DNA of 64,000 bases, from contig JADFZU010000001.1 in the NCBI GenBank assembly GCA_015232365.1, positions 42,640-106,639 of the forward strand, written 5' to 3'. Below the pieces are notes generated by a model that was given only the letters and a program-made list of their open reading frames with translations, was not told the DNA's origin and searched no databases. Source of the DNA: Magnetococcales bacterium. GTDB lineage: Bacteria > Pseudomonadota > Magnetococcia > Magnetococcales > JADFYX01. This document shows, in pieces, positions 54,893 through 64,000 of this stretch. A program made the position numbers and the translations under genes. The stretch's first letter is position 1. Each line of letters begins with the position of its first letter.

Positions 54893-57631
54893 ATGCACCT
54901 ACCTTTTCTTAAATATATCAGTTATTTTGTGCCAGACCGCTCAGAGAGATCTCGTCTGATGATGGTTTCAGAGAAAGGTCTGCTTTTTTATAGCTGGCTA
55001 GGAGGCCGCTTTGAGCTTCTCGGCCACTTTCCCCAGAATAATGGTGGTTGGAAATCTTTTGCTGAAGAGCTTGCAAAACAGAGCAAGGATGAGTCGCCGG
55101 TTTTTGTCTTGGTTGATGTTGTTGAAGAGGAGTTGCGTACCGAGCATATCCCACCTATATATGGTGAGGATCGTCGTATGGTTCTCAATAGGCGTTTGGA
55201 GCGGCTTTTTGCTGATACTCCATATCGCAGGGTAGTTCATCAAGGGCGGTCTGAAGGCAACCAAGAGCGAATTCTCTTCTCAGGATTGATAAACCCTGAG
55301 ATGGTCTCCCACTGGATGCAGTGCCTTCAAGCGGCTAAAGCTCCTGTGGCTGGTATATGGTCGTTGCAGCTATTGAGCCGACAGCTACTCCAGAAAATTT
55401 CTGTTAAATCGGTTTTCGCTCTGCTGGTTACTATCCACCATGATGGTTTACGCCAGACATTTTTCCAGCAAGGCCGGACAATAATAAGCCGAAAAACTCC
55501 TCTTCCCAAGTGTGATGATGCTGCTTTGCATGCCCATATTCATAAAGAGATATCCCGGACCAGAAGTTATCTGTTAAGCCTGCGTCTTATCCAGCCACAG
55601 CAGAAGTTGGATATTTTTCTGGTATCATCAAAATCCATGGCAAAATATGTCTCTAATCCTGAAGTTCAAGATGGAGGACTGAGCTGTACAGTTATTGATA
55701 ATACAGATCTGGAAAAAAAAATCGGCATGATCTCTCTGGCACATGAAAGTGGTGCCGAGATGCTTTTTGCCCATATGCTACTGCTAAGGCCTCCCAATAA
55801 CCATTATGGTCGCCCGGATGAGTTACAATACTACTCTCGAAATATTTTACAGCGAGCTCTGAAGTTTTTTAAAAATTTTGAGCCTAAAAAGCTGGTGGCA
55901 AAACCGGATAAACCAAAAACTGATTCTCCAAAAGTTCGTCGTTTAGGCGATGTCCTAATTGAGAAAAAACTTCTTACCCAAGATCAACTGCAAGCAGCGC
56001 TTACCGAGCAGAAAAGCGGAGACAGCACTCTTGGTAAGGTACTTATTGATCTCGGCATGGTTGGCGAGGCCGAGGTTAGAGAGACTTTAGCCGAGCTTCT
56101 CCATCATGAGAGCGTAGACTTGACTGAAGTTCTGCCTCAGCCAGAGGCTTTGGCACGGGTGACAAAAAGTTTTGCCCAGCGTCATAGCATTCTGCCTCTA
56201 CTTTTTGATGAAGAGAAACAGGTTCTGACTGTTGCCATGTCCAATCCTATGAATGTTGCAGCACTAGACATTCTCATGGCCCAGCAGAAACCTGGTCTAC
56301 AGATTAAACCAATGTTGGCTGGTGAGGTAGCAATTACCGGGGCTATCGACCGCTTATACTCTAGCACACTATCTGTTGAAGGGGTATTGCGAGAGCTAGA
56401 GACTGGCAAGGTTGAGTTGGATAGCCTTGCAAACGTTTCCGATGAGACTTTCAGCCACCCCATGGTCCGCCTGGTAAATGCCCTGCTGCACGATGCGGTT
56501 AAACGTGGTGCATCCGATATTCATATCGGCCCCACTGCCGGGTTTTTGCGTATTCGCTACCGGATTGATGGAATTCTACATCAAATTTATAGCATCCATA
56601 AAAAGCTGTTATCTAGTATGGTCGTCAGGGTCAAGGTTATGGGCAACATTAACATTGCCGAAACCCGTCTGCCCCAGACCGGACAGATATCTTTCCCATA
56701 TCTTGGCAAAGTCGTAAATTTCCGGGTCTCTATTCAGCCGACTATTAATGGTGAGAACATAGTCTTGCGGGTGTTGGATCTAAGTCAAGAGATTCGCTCC
56801 TTGGATGAGCTAGGAGTATCGGCTCATAATCTCCAAGCCATGCGTACACTGCTAAAACGTCCTGGGGGTCTGGTGATTGTAACCGGTCCTACCGGCAGTG
56901 GTAAAACTACCAGCCTTTATTCCATGCTCAATAACCTCAATAAAGAGGGGGTCAATATCATGACCATGGAAGATCCGGTTGAGTATCCAATGTCGACAAT
57001 ACTACAGACCTCAATCAATCATGAGGCTGGCCTTGACTATGCCGTAGGTATTAAAGCTCTGTTGTGGCAAGATCCTGATATTATCTTGGTTGGCGAGGTT
57101 CATGACAAGGAGACTGCCAACATGTCTCTACAAGCTGCCATGACCGGGCATATGGTCTTTACCACCCTTCATGCCAACTCTACACTTGGAACTTTGCCAA
57201 GGTTGATGAACCTTGGAGTTTCTAGTGATTATATATCTGGCAACATAAACAGTATTCTCTCACAGCGGCTGGTTCGCAGGCTCTGTAAAGAGTGTTGTCA
57301 ACCTGAACCAATCCAAAGCCCGGAAGCCAGGATGCTTGGGGTTGAAATGGGTGAGGGTATAATGATCCATCGTCCTGTTGGTTGTGAGCACTGTTACAAT
57401 ACCGGCTATAAGGGGCGACTTCCACTGATGGAGGTATTGCTGGTTGATGAAGCTTTTGATGACCTTGTCTCCCAGAGGGCCAACCTAACCTCTTTTAAAG
57501 ATATGGCTCAATCCAAGGGTTTTCGTTCTATGGTTGATGACGGCTTTGCCTGGGTACTTGCTGGTGAGACAACTCTGGATGAGGTAGCTAGAGTTTTGGA
57601 TATTACGGCTCACTATGAATCTAGGAAGTAG
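54893..57631 (+). CDS. GspE/PilB-type assembly ATPase with an N-terminal ~350-aa extension and MshEN domain
   Basis: LGDVLIEKKLLTQDQLQAALTEQ (MshEN); ASDIHIGPTAGFLRIRYRIDG; GLVIVTGPTGSGKTTSLYSML; GEVHDKETANMSLQAAMTGHMVFTTLHAN; CCQPEP / GCEHCYNTGYKGR. ATG at 54893 preferred. Confidence 0.93.
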   Translation: MHLPFLKYISYFVPDRSERSRLMMVSEKGLLFYSWLGGRFELLGHFPQNNGGWKSFAEELAKQSKDESPVFVLVDVVEEELRTEHIPPIYGEDRRMVLNRRLERLFADTPYRRVVHQGRSEGNQERILFSGLINPEMVSHWMQCLQAAKAPVAGIWSLQLLSRQLLQKISVKSVFALLVTIHHDGLRQTFFQQGRTIISRKTPLPKCDDAALHAHIHKEISRTRSYLLSLRLIQPQQKLDIFLVSSKSMAKYVSNPEVQDGGLSCTVIDNTDLEKKIGMISLAHESGAEMLFAHMLLLRPPNNHYGRPDELQYYSRNILQRALKFFKNFEPKKLVAKPDKPKTDSPKVRRLGDVLIEKKLLTQDQLQAALTEQKSGDSTLGKVLIDLGMVGEAEVRETLAELLHHESVDLTEVLPQPEALARVTKSFAQRHSILPLLFDEEKQVLTVAMSNPMNVAALDILMAQQKPGLQIKPMLAGEVAITGAIDRLYSSTLSVEGVLRELETGKVELDSLANVSDETFSHPMVRLVNALLHDAVKRGASDIHIGPTAGFLRIRYRIDGILHQIYSIHKKLLSSMVVRVKVMGNINIAETRLPQTGQISFPYLGKVVNFRVSIQPTINGENIVLRVLDLSQEIRSLDELGVSAHNLQAMRTLLKRPGGLVIVTGPTGSGKTTSLYSMLNNLNKEGVNIMTMEDPVEYPMSTILQTSINHEAGLDYAVGIKALLWQDPDIILVGEVHDKETANMSLQAAMTGHMVFTTLHANSTLGTLPRLMNLGVSSDYISGNINSILSQRLVRRLCKECCQPEPIQSPEARMLGVEMGEGIMIHRPVGCEHCYNTGYKGRLPLMEVLLVDEAFDDLVSQRANLTSFKDMAQSKGFRSMVDDGFAWVLAGETTLDEVARVLDITAHYESRK

Positions 57632-57640
57632 GAGTTAACA

Positions 57641-58858
57641 ATGGCCCAATACTACTATAAAGCAGCCACTCCAAAAGGCTCTATTCGTCAAGGTTGGCTG
57701 AAAGCTGATAATGAGCGTGACCTTGAACTGCGTCTTTCAAAAATAGATTTACTGCTTATCAGTCATAACTCAAAAAAAAATAGCTCATTCTCAATGTTGA
57801 ATTTGTTTCCAAAAAAGGGGGTTGACCGAAAAGTATTGATTCTTTTCTGTGCCTACATGGAACAGATGCTGGCTGCAGGCAACTCAATCCTCGTGGCTCT
57901 AGAGGGGGTGCAGGATAGCACAGAATCTGATCAACTCCGTGAAGTGGTAGCCTCAATGATGTCTGATATCAACAATGGGGCAAGTTTTTCAGATGCTTTG
58001 GGGTCATACTCTGAAGTTTTCCCTGTAGCTATACCCAATATGGTTCGAGTTGGTGAGCGGACCGGGCGGATGGTGGAGATATTTAAAGGGTTGGGGGATA
58101 ACCTGAAATGGGAAGATGATCTACAGAACAAAGCAATCCAGGCTATACGCTACCCTGCTATTACCGGTTTGATCATCATGGGGGTTGGTTTTTTCATGAT
58201 GTCCTATATCGTTCCACAACTAATGGGCTTTCTTACCCAGATGGGTGAAGATGTCCCAACGCTAACCAAAGCCCTGATAAATTTCTCAGATTTTTTGATT
58301 AATTGGTGGTGGAGCCTGTTTTTGGTTCCTTTTTTAGCTTGGGTATCCATCCGTATCATCTGCAGGAAAAGCCAATCGTTTTATATTAAATTTGACCGTT
58401 TCAAGTTAAATATTTGGTTTTTTGGTCCACTGTTATATAAAATTTTTCTTATCCGTTTTACCAGCAATTTTGCCTTGATGTATAGCTCTGGGGTACCAAT
58501 TTTAGAGGCTATTGAGTTAAATGGCCGTTTGAGTGAAAACCGTGAGATAGTCAGGCGGATACAGAGCGTTGTAACCCAGGTATCCAATGGGCATCCCCTT
58601 AGTTCTGCATTTAAAGATGCCGAGGTGTTCCCACCTCCGCTACCCAAGCTGATGGAGGCTGGGGAGGAGGGGGGGCAGTTGGGGGCAGCAATGATGAATG
58701 CAAGTTACTTTCTTGACCGGGAGGTTCGAGATAGCGTAAGTAAAATTCAAGGTATGATTGAGCCAATGCTGACCTTGGTCATGGGATCAATGCTGGTTTG
58801 GATTATTCTTTCGGTGTTTCTACCCATATATCAGGTTATTGGCAAGGCTGGTTTATAG
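57641..58858 (+). CDS. GspF/PilC-type inner-membrane assembly protein
   Basis: ILFCAYMEQMLAAGNSILVALEGVQ, AIPNMVRVGERTGRMVEIFKGLGDNLKWEDDLQNKAIQAIRYPAITGL, LPKLMEAGEEGGQLGAAMMNASYFLDREVRD. Confidence 0.93.
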   Translation: MAQYYYKAATPKGSIRQGWLKADNERDLELRLSKIDLLLISHNSKKNSSFSMLNLFPKKGVDRKVLILFCAYMEQMLAAGNSILVALEGVQDSTESDQLREVVASMMSDINNGASFSDALGSYSEVFPVAIPNMVRVGERTGRMVEIFKGLGDNLKWEDDLQNKAIQAIRYPAITGLIIMGVGFFMMSYIVPQLMGFLTQMGEDVPTLTKALINFSDFLINWWWSLFLVPFLAWVSIRIICRKSQSFYIKFDRFKLNIWFFGPLLYKIFLIRFTSNFALMYSSGVPILEAIELNGRLSENREIVRRIQSVVTQVSNGHPLSSAFKDAEVFPPPLPKLMEAGEEGGQLGAAMMNASYFLDREVRDSVSKIQGMIEPMLTLVMGSMLVWIILSVFLPIYQVIGKAGL

Positions 58859-58859
58859 G

Positions 58860-60719
58860 TTAAATTACAGACTTTGCCCCATGTTGTTTGGGGGCTGTAA
58901 CCGGAAATGTGATTTTAAAATTCACTCCTGCCCCAAGTTCGCTTTTACATTCTATTGTTCCGTTTAGAGCCTGGGTCACAAGGTTAAAGACTATATGCAT
59001 ACCCAAGCCACTACCGCCACGGTCTCTAGCTGTAGTAAAGAATGGTTCAAAAACCTTGTTTATTCCATGTTTTGTCATACCACAGCCGTTATCAGAGTAG
59101 TTTAAGATAACCATATCCCCTTCTTTGGTAATGTCGATATGCATCTTGCCTTCACTCTTTTCAGGAAAGGCGTGGAGTAGTGAGTTGACAACAAGGTTGG
59201 AAATAATTTGTGAAATAGCTCCAGGGAAACTATTGACTATCAAATCATCAGGAGAAGTTAGATGGATGGAGTGGGAGGTACGCTTCCATTTTGGGCGTAA
59301 ATTGACCAAGATCTCCTCTATGTACTCTTTTATGTTAAATGTACGTTGATCATTACGGCCTTGATCAACAGCCACCATCTTGAAACTGCTGACCAGGTTG
59401 CTGGCACGGGCAAGATTTTTTTCAATTAGTTCAGTTGATTCTGTAGCCAACTCCATATAGCTTTCTAAATCCGAACGGGTAAGCTCCTGATCTTTCCACG
59501 CGGTATGGATCTTCTTGGTATTTCCGTTTAAAAATGTTGCAGAGGTATAGCTGATTCCAAGTGGAGTGTTGATTTCATGGGCAACTCCAGCTACAAGGTC
59601 GCCTAGAGCCGCCATCATCTCAGATTTTGCAAGTTGAATCTGGGTTAGCCTCTCCCTCTCTCTTGCTTGCAAAATAGCTACTGATAACAGGTTGAACTGA
59701 TTTTGCAGTCGTTCTAGTGGGCCGCCGGGGGCAGCCGTTGGGGCCGTGATCCCTAAATTATTTTTGGAAACTGTGACCATCTTCTGGGTAAAACGGTTGA
59801 GGTGGAGTATAAACCAGAGAAAAACCAAAATAAATGTGATGATGAATGTGGTGCTGATCATCACCACCTGCCTTTTCGACTCCTGATCAACCTGATTTAG
59901 CAGGTTTTCCAACTCTATGCGAGGTACAAGAACAACCAGCTTAATAATTACATCTGAGTTGCCATAATCAAAAAACGACTCTGACCCTATAAGATAGTTT
60001 TTTTGCAAACTCTCTATTTTGCTCTCAACTGGGATCAGTTCAATATCACTACTAACCATAACGGTTTGTGTCTCGTTATCTATCAGGGCAAATAGATCAT
60101 CTGTAGCCAAAAGCCCCTGAGATGCAAAGATGAACTCATCATCAACCTCTGTTACCAGCAATAACCGGTTCCAGAACGGGTTTCCAGCTTTTTTCAAAGA
60201 TTGGCTGGTGATCAAAAATAGCCCGGTATCAAGTTTGGCAAACCAACTTTCAGTAGGCATCAGTATGGTGTTATGATGTTTTATTCTTTCGTTTAGCTGT
60301 TCAGGAATACTTTTACCTCTTCTGCTATACTTTTCTCTTATCAATCCGGCTGAATCCAGCAGGAGAAAATGGTGGGATTTAATGTATGTACGTTGTATAG
60401 AGCGGTCTGGAAACCATGGTGGAGTACTGTTATGGTTAAGCAAATTGCCTGGACTTTGTGATGGGTCGGTTTTGTTAAGATAGTTGACAAACCTTTTTTG
60501 GGTGACAAAAAGTTCTGCCGAATAGTGGTGCAGCTTTACATAATTGTCGAGTCGAATCCTGCTGGCACGAGCACGCACATTCATCTCTTTGATAAACCGC
60601 TTTTGCAGAGCTTCCTGATCATCTTTCACATAGATGGTGCCCCAGAAAATGGTTAAACCACTTCCCAGCAAAAGGGTTATCAGTAAAATCCTCCAGATAA
60701 ATGGCAGATGAGTAAACAA
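58860..60719 (-). CDS. Membrane sensor histidine kinase
   Basis: N-terminal TM, extracytoplasmic region, second TM VVMISTTFIITFILVFLWFILHL, H-box LGDLVAGVAHEINTPLGISYTSATFL, NYSDNGCGM, GGSGLGMHIVFNLV. Confidence 0.92.
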   Translation of the reverse strand: MFTHLPFIWRILLITLLLGSGLTIFWGTIYVKDDQEALQKRFIKEMNVRARASRIRLDNYVKLHHYSAELFVTQKRFVNYLNKTDPSQSPGNLLNHNSTPPWFPDRSIQRTYIKSHHFLLLDSAGLIREKYSRRGKSIPEQLNERIKHHNTILMPTESWFAKLDTGLFLITSQSLKKAGNPFWNRLLLVTEVDDEFIFASQGLLATDDLFALIDNETQTVMVSSDIELIPVESKIESLQKNYLIGSESFFDYGNSDVIIKLVVLVPRIELENLLNQVDQESKRQVVMISTTFIITFILVFLWFILHLNRFTQKMVTVSKNNLGITAPTAAPGGPLERLQNQFNLLSVAILQARERERLTQIQLAKSEMMAALGDLVAGVAHEINTPLGISYTSATFLNGNTKKIHTAWKDQELTRSDLESYMELATESTELIEKNLARASNLVSSFKMVAVDQGRNDQRTFNIKEYIEEILVNLRPKWKRTSHSIHLTSPDDLIVNSFPGAISQIISNLVVNSLLHAFPEKSEGKMHIDITKEGDMVILNYSDNGCGMTKHGINKVFEPFFTTARDRGGSGLGMHIVFNLVTQALNGTIECKSELGAGVNFKITFPVTAPKQHGAKSVI

Positions 60720-60734
60720 AATATCTACTTTTAG

Positions 60735-61730
60735 TTATTTATTTTTCTGTTTTGGGCCGGTCAACTCATAACCATCAAAATGCCACCCGGCATTGCGAAG
60801 TTTAGAGTGGGAGGCAAACAGATATTTGTCGTCTAGTTTATCCACCTGCTGTAGTAAGAACTTTTTAAGATCTTTGGCGTGGCTGTTTTCCACGCTGCTA
60901 CCACCCCATGTCGTAATGGAGAATGTTTTGTAAAATGGATAGCGACCATCGATTAATGCTTGCAGGTCTGTTGGGCTTGTACCATTGATCTTTAGAGATT
61001 TTACTCTCTTTTTATCCTTGTTGTGCTCCTCAGCCAGCCAAGATGAAATATGACCAATAGAGCGGGGGTTGGTTGCAGCAGTACTCAGCATGTCGGGAAT
61101 TGTCCCGACCTCCTTTAGGTTGACGCTGAAGAGATCTTCATTATCCAAGATCAGCCGCCAGTGGCCTGGCCTGGGTTTACAGTGGAGTCTGGCAACCTGT
61201 TGAATCGGCTTGTTTGGGCCTGGGCTGCCATCGGGCTTGTTTAGTTCTGACCAACGATTTATAGAGCCTGAAAATATATCACGAATTTGATCTGTAGTAA
61301 CATCGGTTATTTGATTATCTGGGTGGGTAATTATGGCAATAGGGCTTATGCCCAATGTATAAAACTGCAAACCGGGTAGACGGTCGGCATTTCTTGGTGG
61401 GCAGCAAAAAGCACCAATATCAGCCTGCTTTTTTAATAGGGAGCCGGCAGAGTTGCCACATGTTCCATCACTTAATGAAATTTTAATGTGCCGTTTTTTG
61501 GCATATTCTTGAATAATAGGGGCCAGCACACTATGCATCTGCTGGTCCATCATCACTTTTAAATCTACTTCTCCTCTTTCAATAGGCTGTTCTATCCATG
61601 AGTCTGGCATTGGAACTGTTTTGGATGGGTCGGAAAATGAGTTGCCAGCAACCAAGTGGCCTGCCTCTGCCGGTGCAAAGCTGTAAATAGCCCCAAAAAT
61701 AGATAATATAATAAAAAAAATTTTGCCCAT
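60735..61730 (-). CDS. PstS-like periplasmic substrate-binding protein
   Basis: Signal peptide; LAPIIQEYAKKRHIKISLSDGTCGNSAGSLLKKQADIGAFCCPPRNADRL; LGISPIAIITHPDNQITDVTTDQIRDIFSGSINRWSELN. Confidence 0.82.
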   Translation of the reverse strand: MGKIFFIILSIFGAIYSFAPAEAGHLVAGNSFSDPSKTVPMPDSWIEQPIERGEVDLKVMMDQQMHSVLAPIIQEYAKKRHIKISLSDGTCGNSAGSLLKKQADIGAFCCPPRNADRLPGLQFYTLGISPIAIITHPDNQITDVTTDQIRDIFSGSINRWSELNKPDGSPGPNKPIQQVARLHCKPRPGHWRLILDNEDLFSVNLKEVGTIPDMLSTAATNPRSIGHISSWLAEEHNKDKKRVKSLKINGTSPTDLQALIDGRYPFYKTFSITTWGGSSVENSHAKDLKKFLLQQVDKLDDKYLFASHSKLRNAGWHFDGYELTGPKQKNK

Positions 61731-61825
61731 CGTCCCCTCCCAGCTTCAAAACCTCAAATTTCAGACCCTCCAATTATAGCAAAATTTACAGTTAATATCT
61801 ATCACCAAGTAGAACCGCTTCAGGA

Positions 61826-62782
61826 TTATGGGGACTCACCCTGTTTAACTGGTAGATTAAAAGCTGCCCATTGGTGCATGGAACCGTCAAAAAGTTTGGT
61901 CTTTTTATTGCCAAGCAGTTCGTGGAGGATAAACCAGCCAACACTTCCATAGTTGCCTGTATCGCAGTAGAGAATAGTTGGCTTGGTTAGATCCAGATCT
62001 GACATGTCGGCCATCTCAAGGATATCTTCAAGGTTTTGTAGGTGAAAAATGGAATTTAAGTTTGTGGTTAGCTGGCTAATTGGCAGGCTGTATGCCCCTG
62101 GAATATGGCCTCTACCTTGTGCTGGAACCACATTTTCATTTAGTTCGTCTCCCAGATAATATTTAAGTGCCCGGTTATCCAGCAGTTGAGTTGTGCTCTG
62201 TTGTTGGGCCAACTTTACATCATCTACACCAGCTAAAATTGTTTGATTGGGTTTTTCAACAAGGTAATGACTTGGTGGAGGGCTGTTTTTTTCGGTTGTA
62301 GGCAGTTTTTCCAACAGCCAATGTGCTGTACCGCCATCAAGAATAGCAACCGATGCATGGTTGAAAAATTTCAGGCTCCAGTAAAGGCGTAGCATATAGG
62401 TAAGCTCCAGGATGCTTTTGCCAGGGTTGGTGAGAATAATTGTATCACTATTTTTTACCCCGGATTTTGCCATCAACTTTGCAAATGAAGATGGGGCTAA
62501 TGTCATCCCCTTGAGTTTCTTTCCCTGTTGAACTGTGCTGCCAACTACCTGGCTGAACGGTACTAGGACTCCACCAGGAATAAAGTTTTTCTCAACTTGG
62601 CCAGGATTTAGTTTAGAGTTGGCTAACCTTCTTACGTCAAGCACACGGACTTGATCCAGATGTTTTGATAGCCAGTGAGGAGAGACAACTGGACCCGGTA
62701 TGGGAATTTCTGCAAAAGCTGGCCTGAAATGTATGGTCAGTATGGATAAAAGAACTGTTAAAAAAATTGCCAGCTTTTGCAT
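61826..62782 (-). CDS. Periplasmic rhodanese-family sulfurtransferase (two rhodanese domains)
   Basis: Signal peptide FLTVLLSILTIHFRPAFA; VSPHWLSKHLDQVRVLDVRR; second domain with active-site-like ILYCDTGNYGSVGWFILHELLG. Confidence 0.85.
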   Translation of the reverse strand: MQKLAIFLTVLLSILTIHFRPAFAEIPIPGPVVSPHWLSKHLDQVRVLDVRRLANSKLNPGQVEKNFIPGGVLVPFSQVVGSTVQQGKKLKGMTLAPSSFAKLMAKSGVKNSDTIILTNPGKSILELTYMLRLYWSLKFFNHASVAILDGGTAHWLLEKLPTTEKNSPPPSHYLVEKPNQTILAGVDDVKLAQQQSTTQLLDNRALKYYLGDELNENVVPAQGRGHIPGAYSLPISQLTTNLNSIFHLQNLEDILEMADMSDLDLTKPTILYCDTGNYGSVGWFILHELLGNKKTKLFDGSMHQWAAFNLPVKQGESP

Positions 62783-62845
62783 TTTTTAGCCTGCATTAAA
62801 GTGGGGTTGTTAGTGCTAGCAACATAACGGTATAAAGTTTGTACA

Positions 62846-64000
62846 TCAATCAGAGCCTTTTTGTCTTTGCAGATTATCTCGTCCATCTAACCTGGCCCGT
62901 TTCCAGATCAGGAATGTTGATGGAATAACTACCAAGGTTAATATGGTTGCACTGATCATTCCTCCTACCATTGGAGCTGCTATACGACGCATAACCTCTG
63001 ACCCGGTTCCAGTATCATCAAACATGATCGGTAGCAGCCCGACAATGATAGCCGCAACAGTCATCATAATTGGCCGGACCCGTAACAGGGAGCCTGCAAC
63101 TACAGCCTCTTGCAGATCACTCAAAGTGAGGTTACGGTTTTCTTTCTCTGCTTTGAGCATATTTAGCTCTAACGATTGGTTAAGATAGACCAACATTACC
63201 ACACCAATCTCTACTGATACTCCAGCCAAAGCAATAAAACCGACACCAACAGCTACCGACATATTAAAATCTAGCAGGTACATCAACCAAACTCCACCCA
63301 CCAATGCCATAGGAAGCGTACCCATGATAATCAATACTTCGGTAACGCCACGAAAGTTTAGGTAGAGCAATATAACGATTATGGCTAAAGTGATGGGGAT
63401 CACCAGTTTAAGACGCTCCTCAGCACGCTGCATATATTCATACTGCCCAGACCAGGTGATGGAGTAACCTGGTGGTAGTGTTACCTCCCTGTTTACGGTA
63501 TTTTGTGCATCTATAACGTATGAACCAAGGTCACGGCCCTCAATATCAACATAGATCCAGCCGTTCAGCCGGGCATTTTCACTTTTTATCATTGGCGGGC
63601 CATCAGTAACTTTTACCGATGCTACGTCTTGCAGGGTTATATGTGACCCTTCCGGGGTGACTATGGAGAGATTCTTTAACTGCTCAACAGAGTCACGAAC
63701 ATCTCTGGGGTAGCGAATATTTATAGGGTAACGCTCCAAACCTTCAACTGTCTGTGCGACATTCATGCCGCCGATGGTTGTTCGTACTACATCATGGACA
63801 TCAGCAATATTCAAAGCATATCTAGCAGCAGCCAGGCGGTTGATGTCCACAGTTATATAACGGCCACCAGCCACCCGCTCCGCAAAAGCTGAGACGGTCC
63901 CCTCTACCTTTTGCAACGCCTTTTCAATCTCTTTACCTATACTCTGAATTACACTCAGGTCAGCCCCGGCAATTTTAATCCCAACCGGGGTTTTGATTCC
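62846..64000 (-). CDS. CusA/CzcA-type heavy-metal RND permease, C-terminal part (continues beyond the window)
   Basis: GIKTPVGIKIAGADLSVIQSIGKEIEKALQKVEGTVSAFAERVAGGRYITVDINR...; frame is open to the end of the window, so the listed Met is internal. Confidence 0.93.
   Translation of the reverse strand, partial: GIKTPVGIKIAGADLSVIQSIGKEIEKALQKVEGTVSAFAERVAGGRYITVDINRLAAARYALNIADVHDVVRTTIGGMNVAQTVEGLERYPINIRYPRDVRDSVEQLKNLSIVTPEGSHITLQDVASVKVTDGPPMIKSENARLNGWIYVDIEGRDLGSYVIDAQNTVNREVTLPPGYSITWSGQYEYMQRAEERLKLVIPITLAIIVILLYLNFRGVTEVLIIMGTLPMALVGGVWLMYLLDFNMSVAVGVGFIALAGVSVEIGVVMLVYLNQSLELNMLKAEKENRNLTLSDLQEAVVAGSLLRVRPIMMTVAAIIVGLLPIMFDDTGTGSEVMRRIAAPMVGGMISATILTLVVIPSTFLIWKRARLDGRDNLQRQKGSD

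Overview
This 64 kb window looks like a moderately AT-rich proteobacterial chromosome with dense coding, mostly core metabolism and housekeeping genes: mutL, ispD-ispF, argS, gltBD, zapA, 5-FCL, rny, cysC, a large NAD-GDH, rnhA, thyX, nnr, trmB, nhaD and holA. No tRNA, rRNA, CRISPR array or intact transposon was recognised. Four things stand out. (1) A 6S RNA gene lies in the classic zapA-6S-5-FCL slot. (2) A dispersed family of ~160-bp full-length imperfect palindromes has three good copies and one degenerate arm, and the copies follow stop codons. (3) A co-directional minus-strand block (30.8-34.2 kb) encodes three secreted low-complexity proteins, two of them Asn/Trp/Gly-repeat and sulfur-globule-protein-like, followed by an orphan ParA ATPase and a single-TM Met-heptad coiled-coil protein; this is the best candidate for an undescribed system. 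(4) A signalling cluster (24.5-30.8 kb) contains a histidine kinase, a sigma54 activator, a CheX-like protein and a STAND-type TPR protein that lacks an NB-ARC ATPase. Other unusual points are a GspE-type ATPase with a long N-terminal pilus-assembly-like extension, an RND pump with a basic histone-like tail, and a PstS-like protein paired with a histidine kinase. All assignments were made by reading the sequence; no database search was run.
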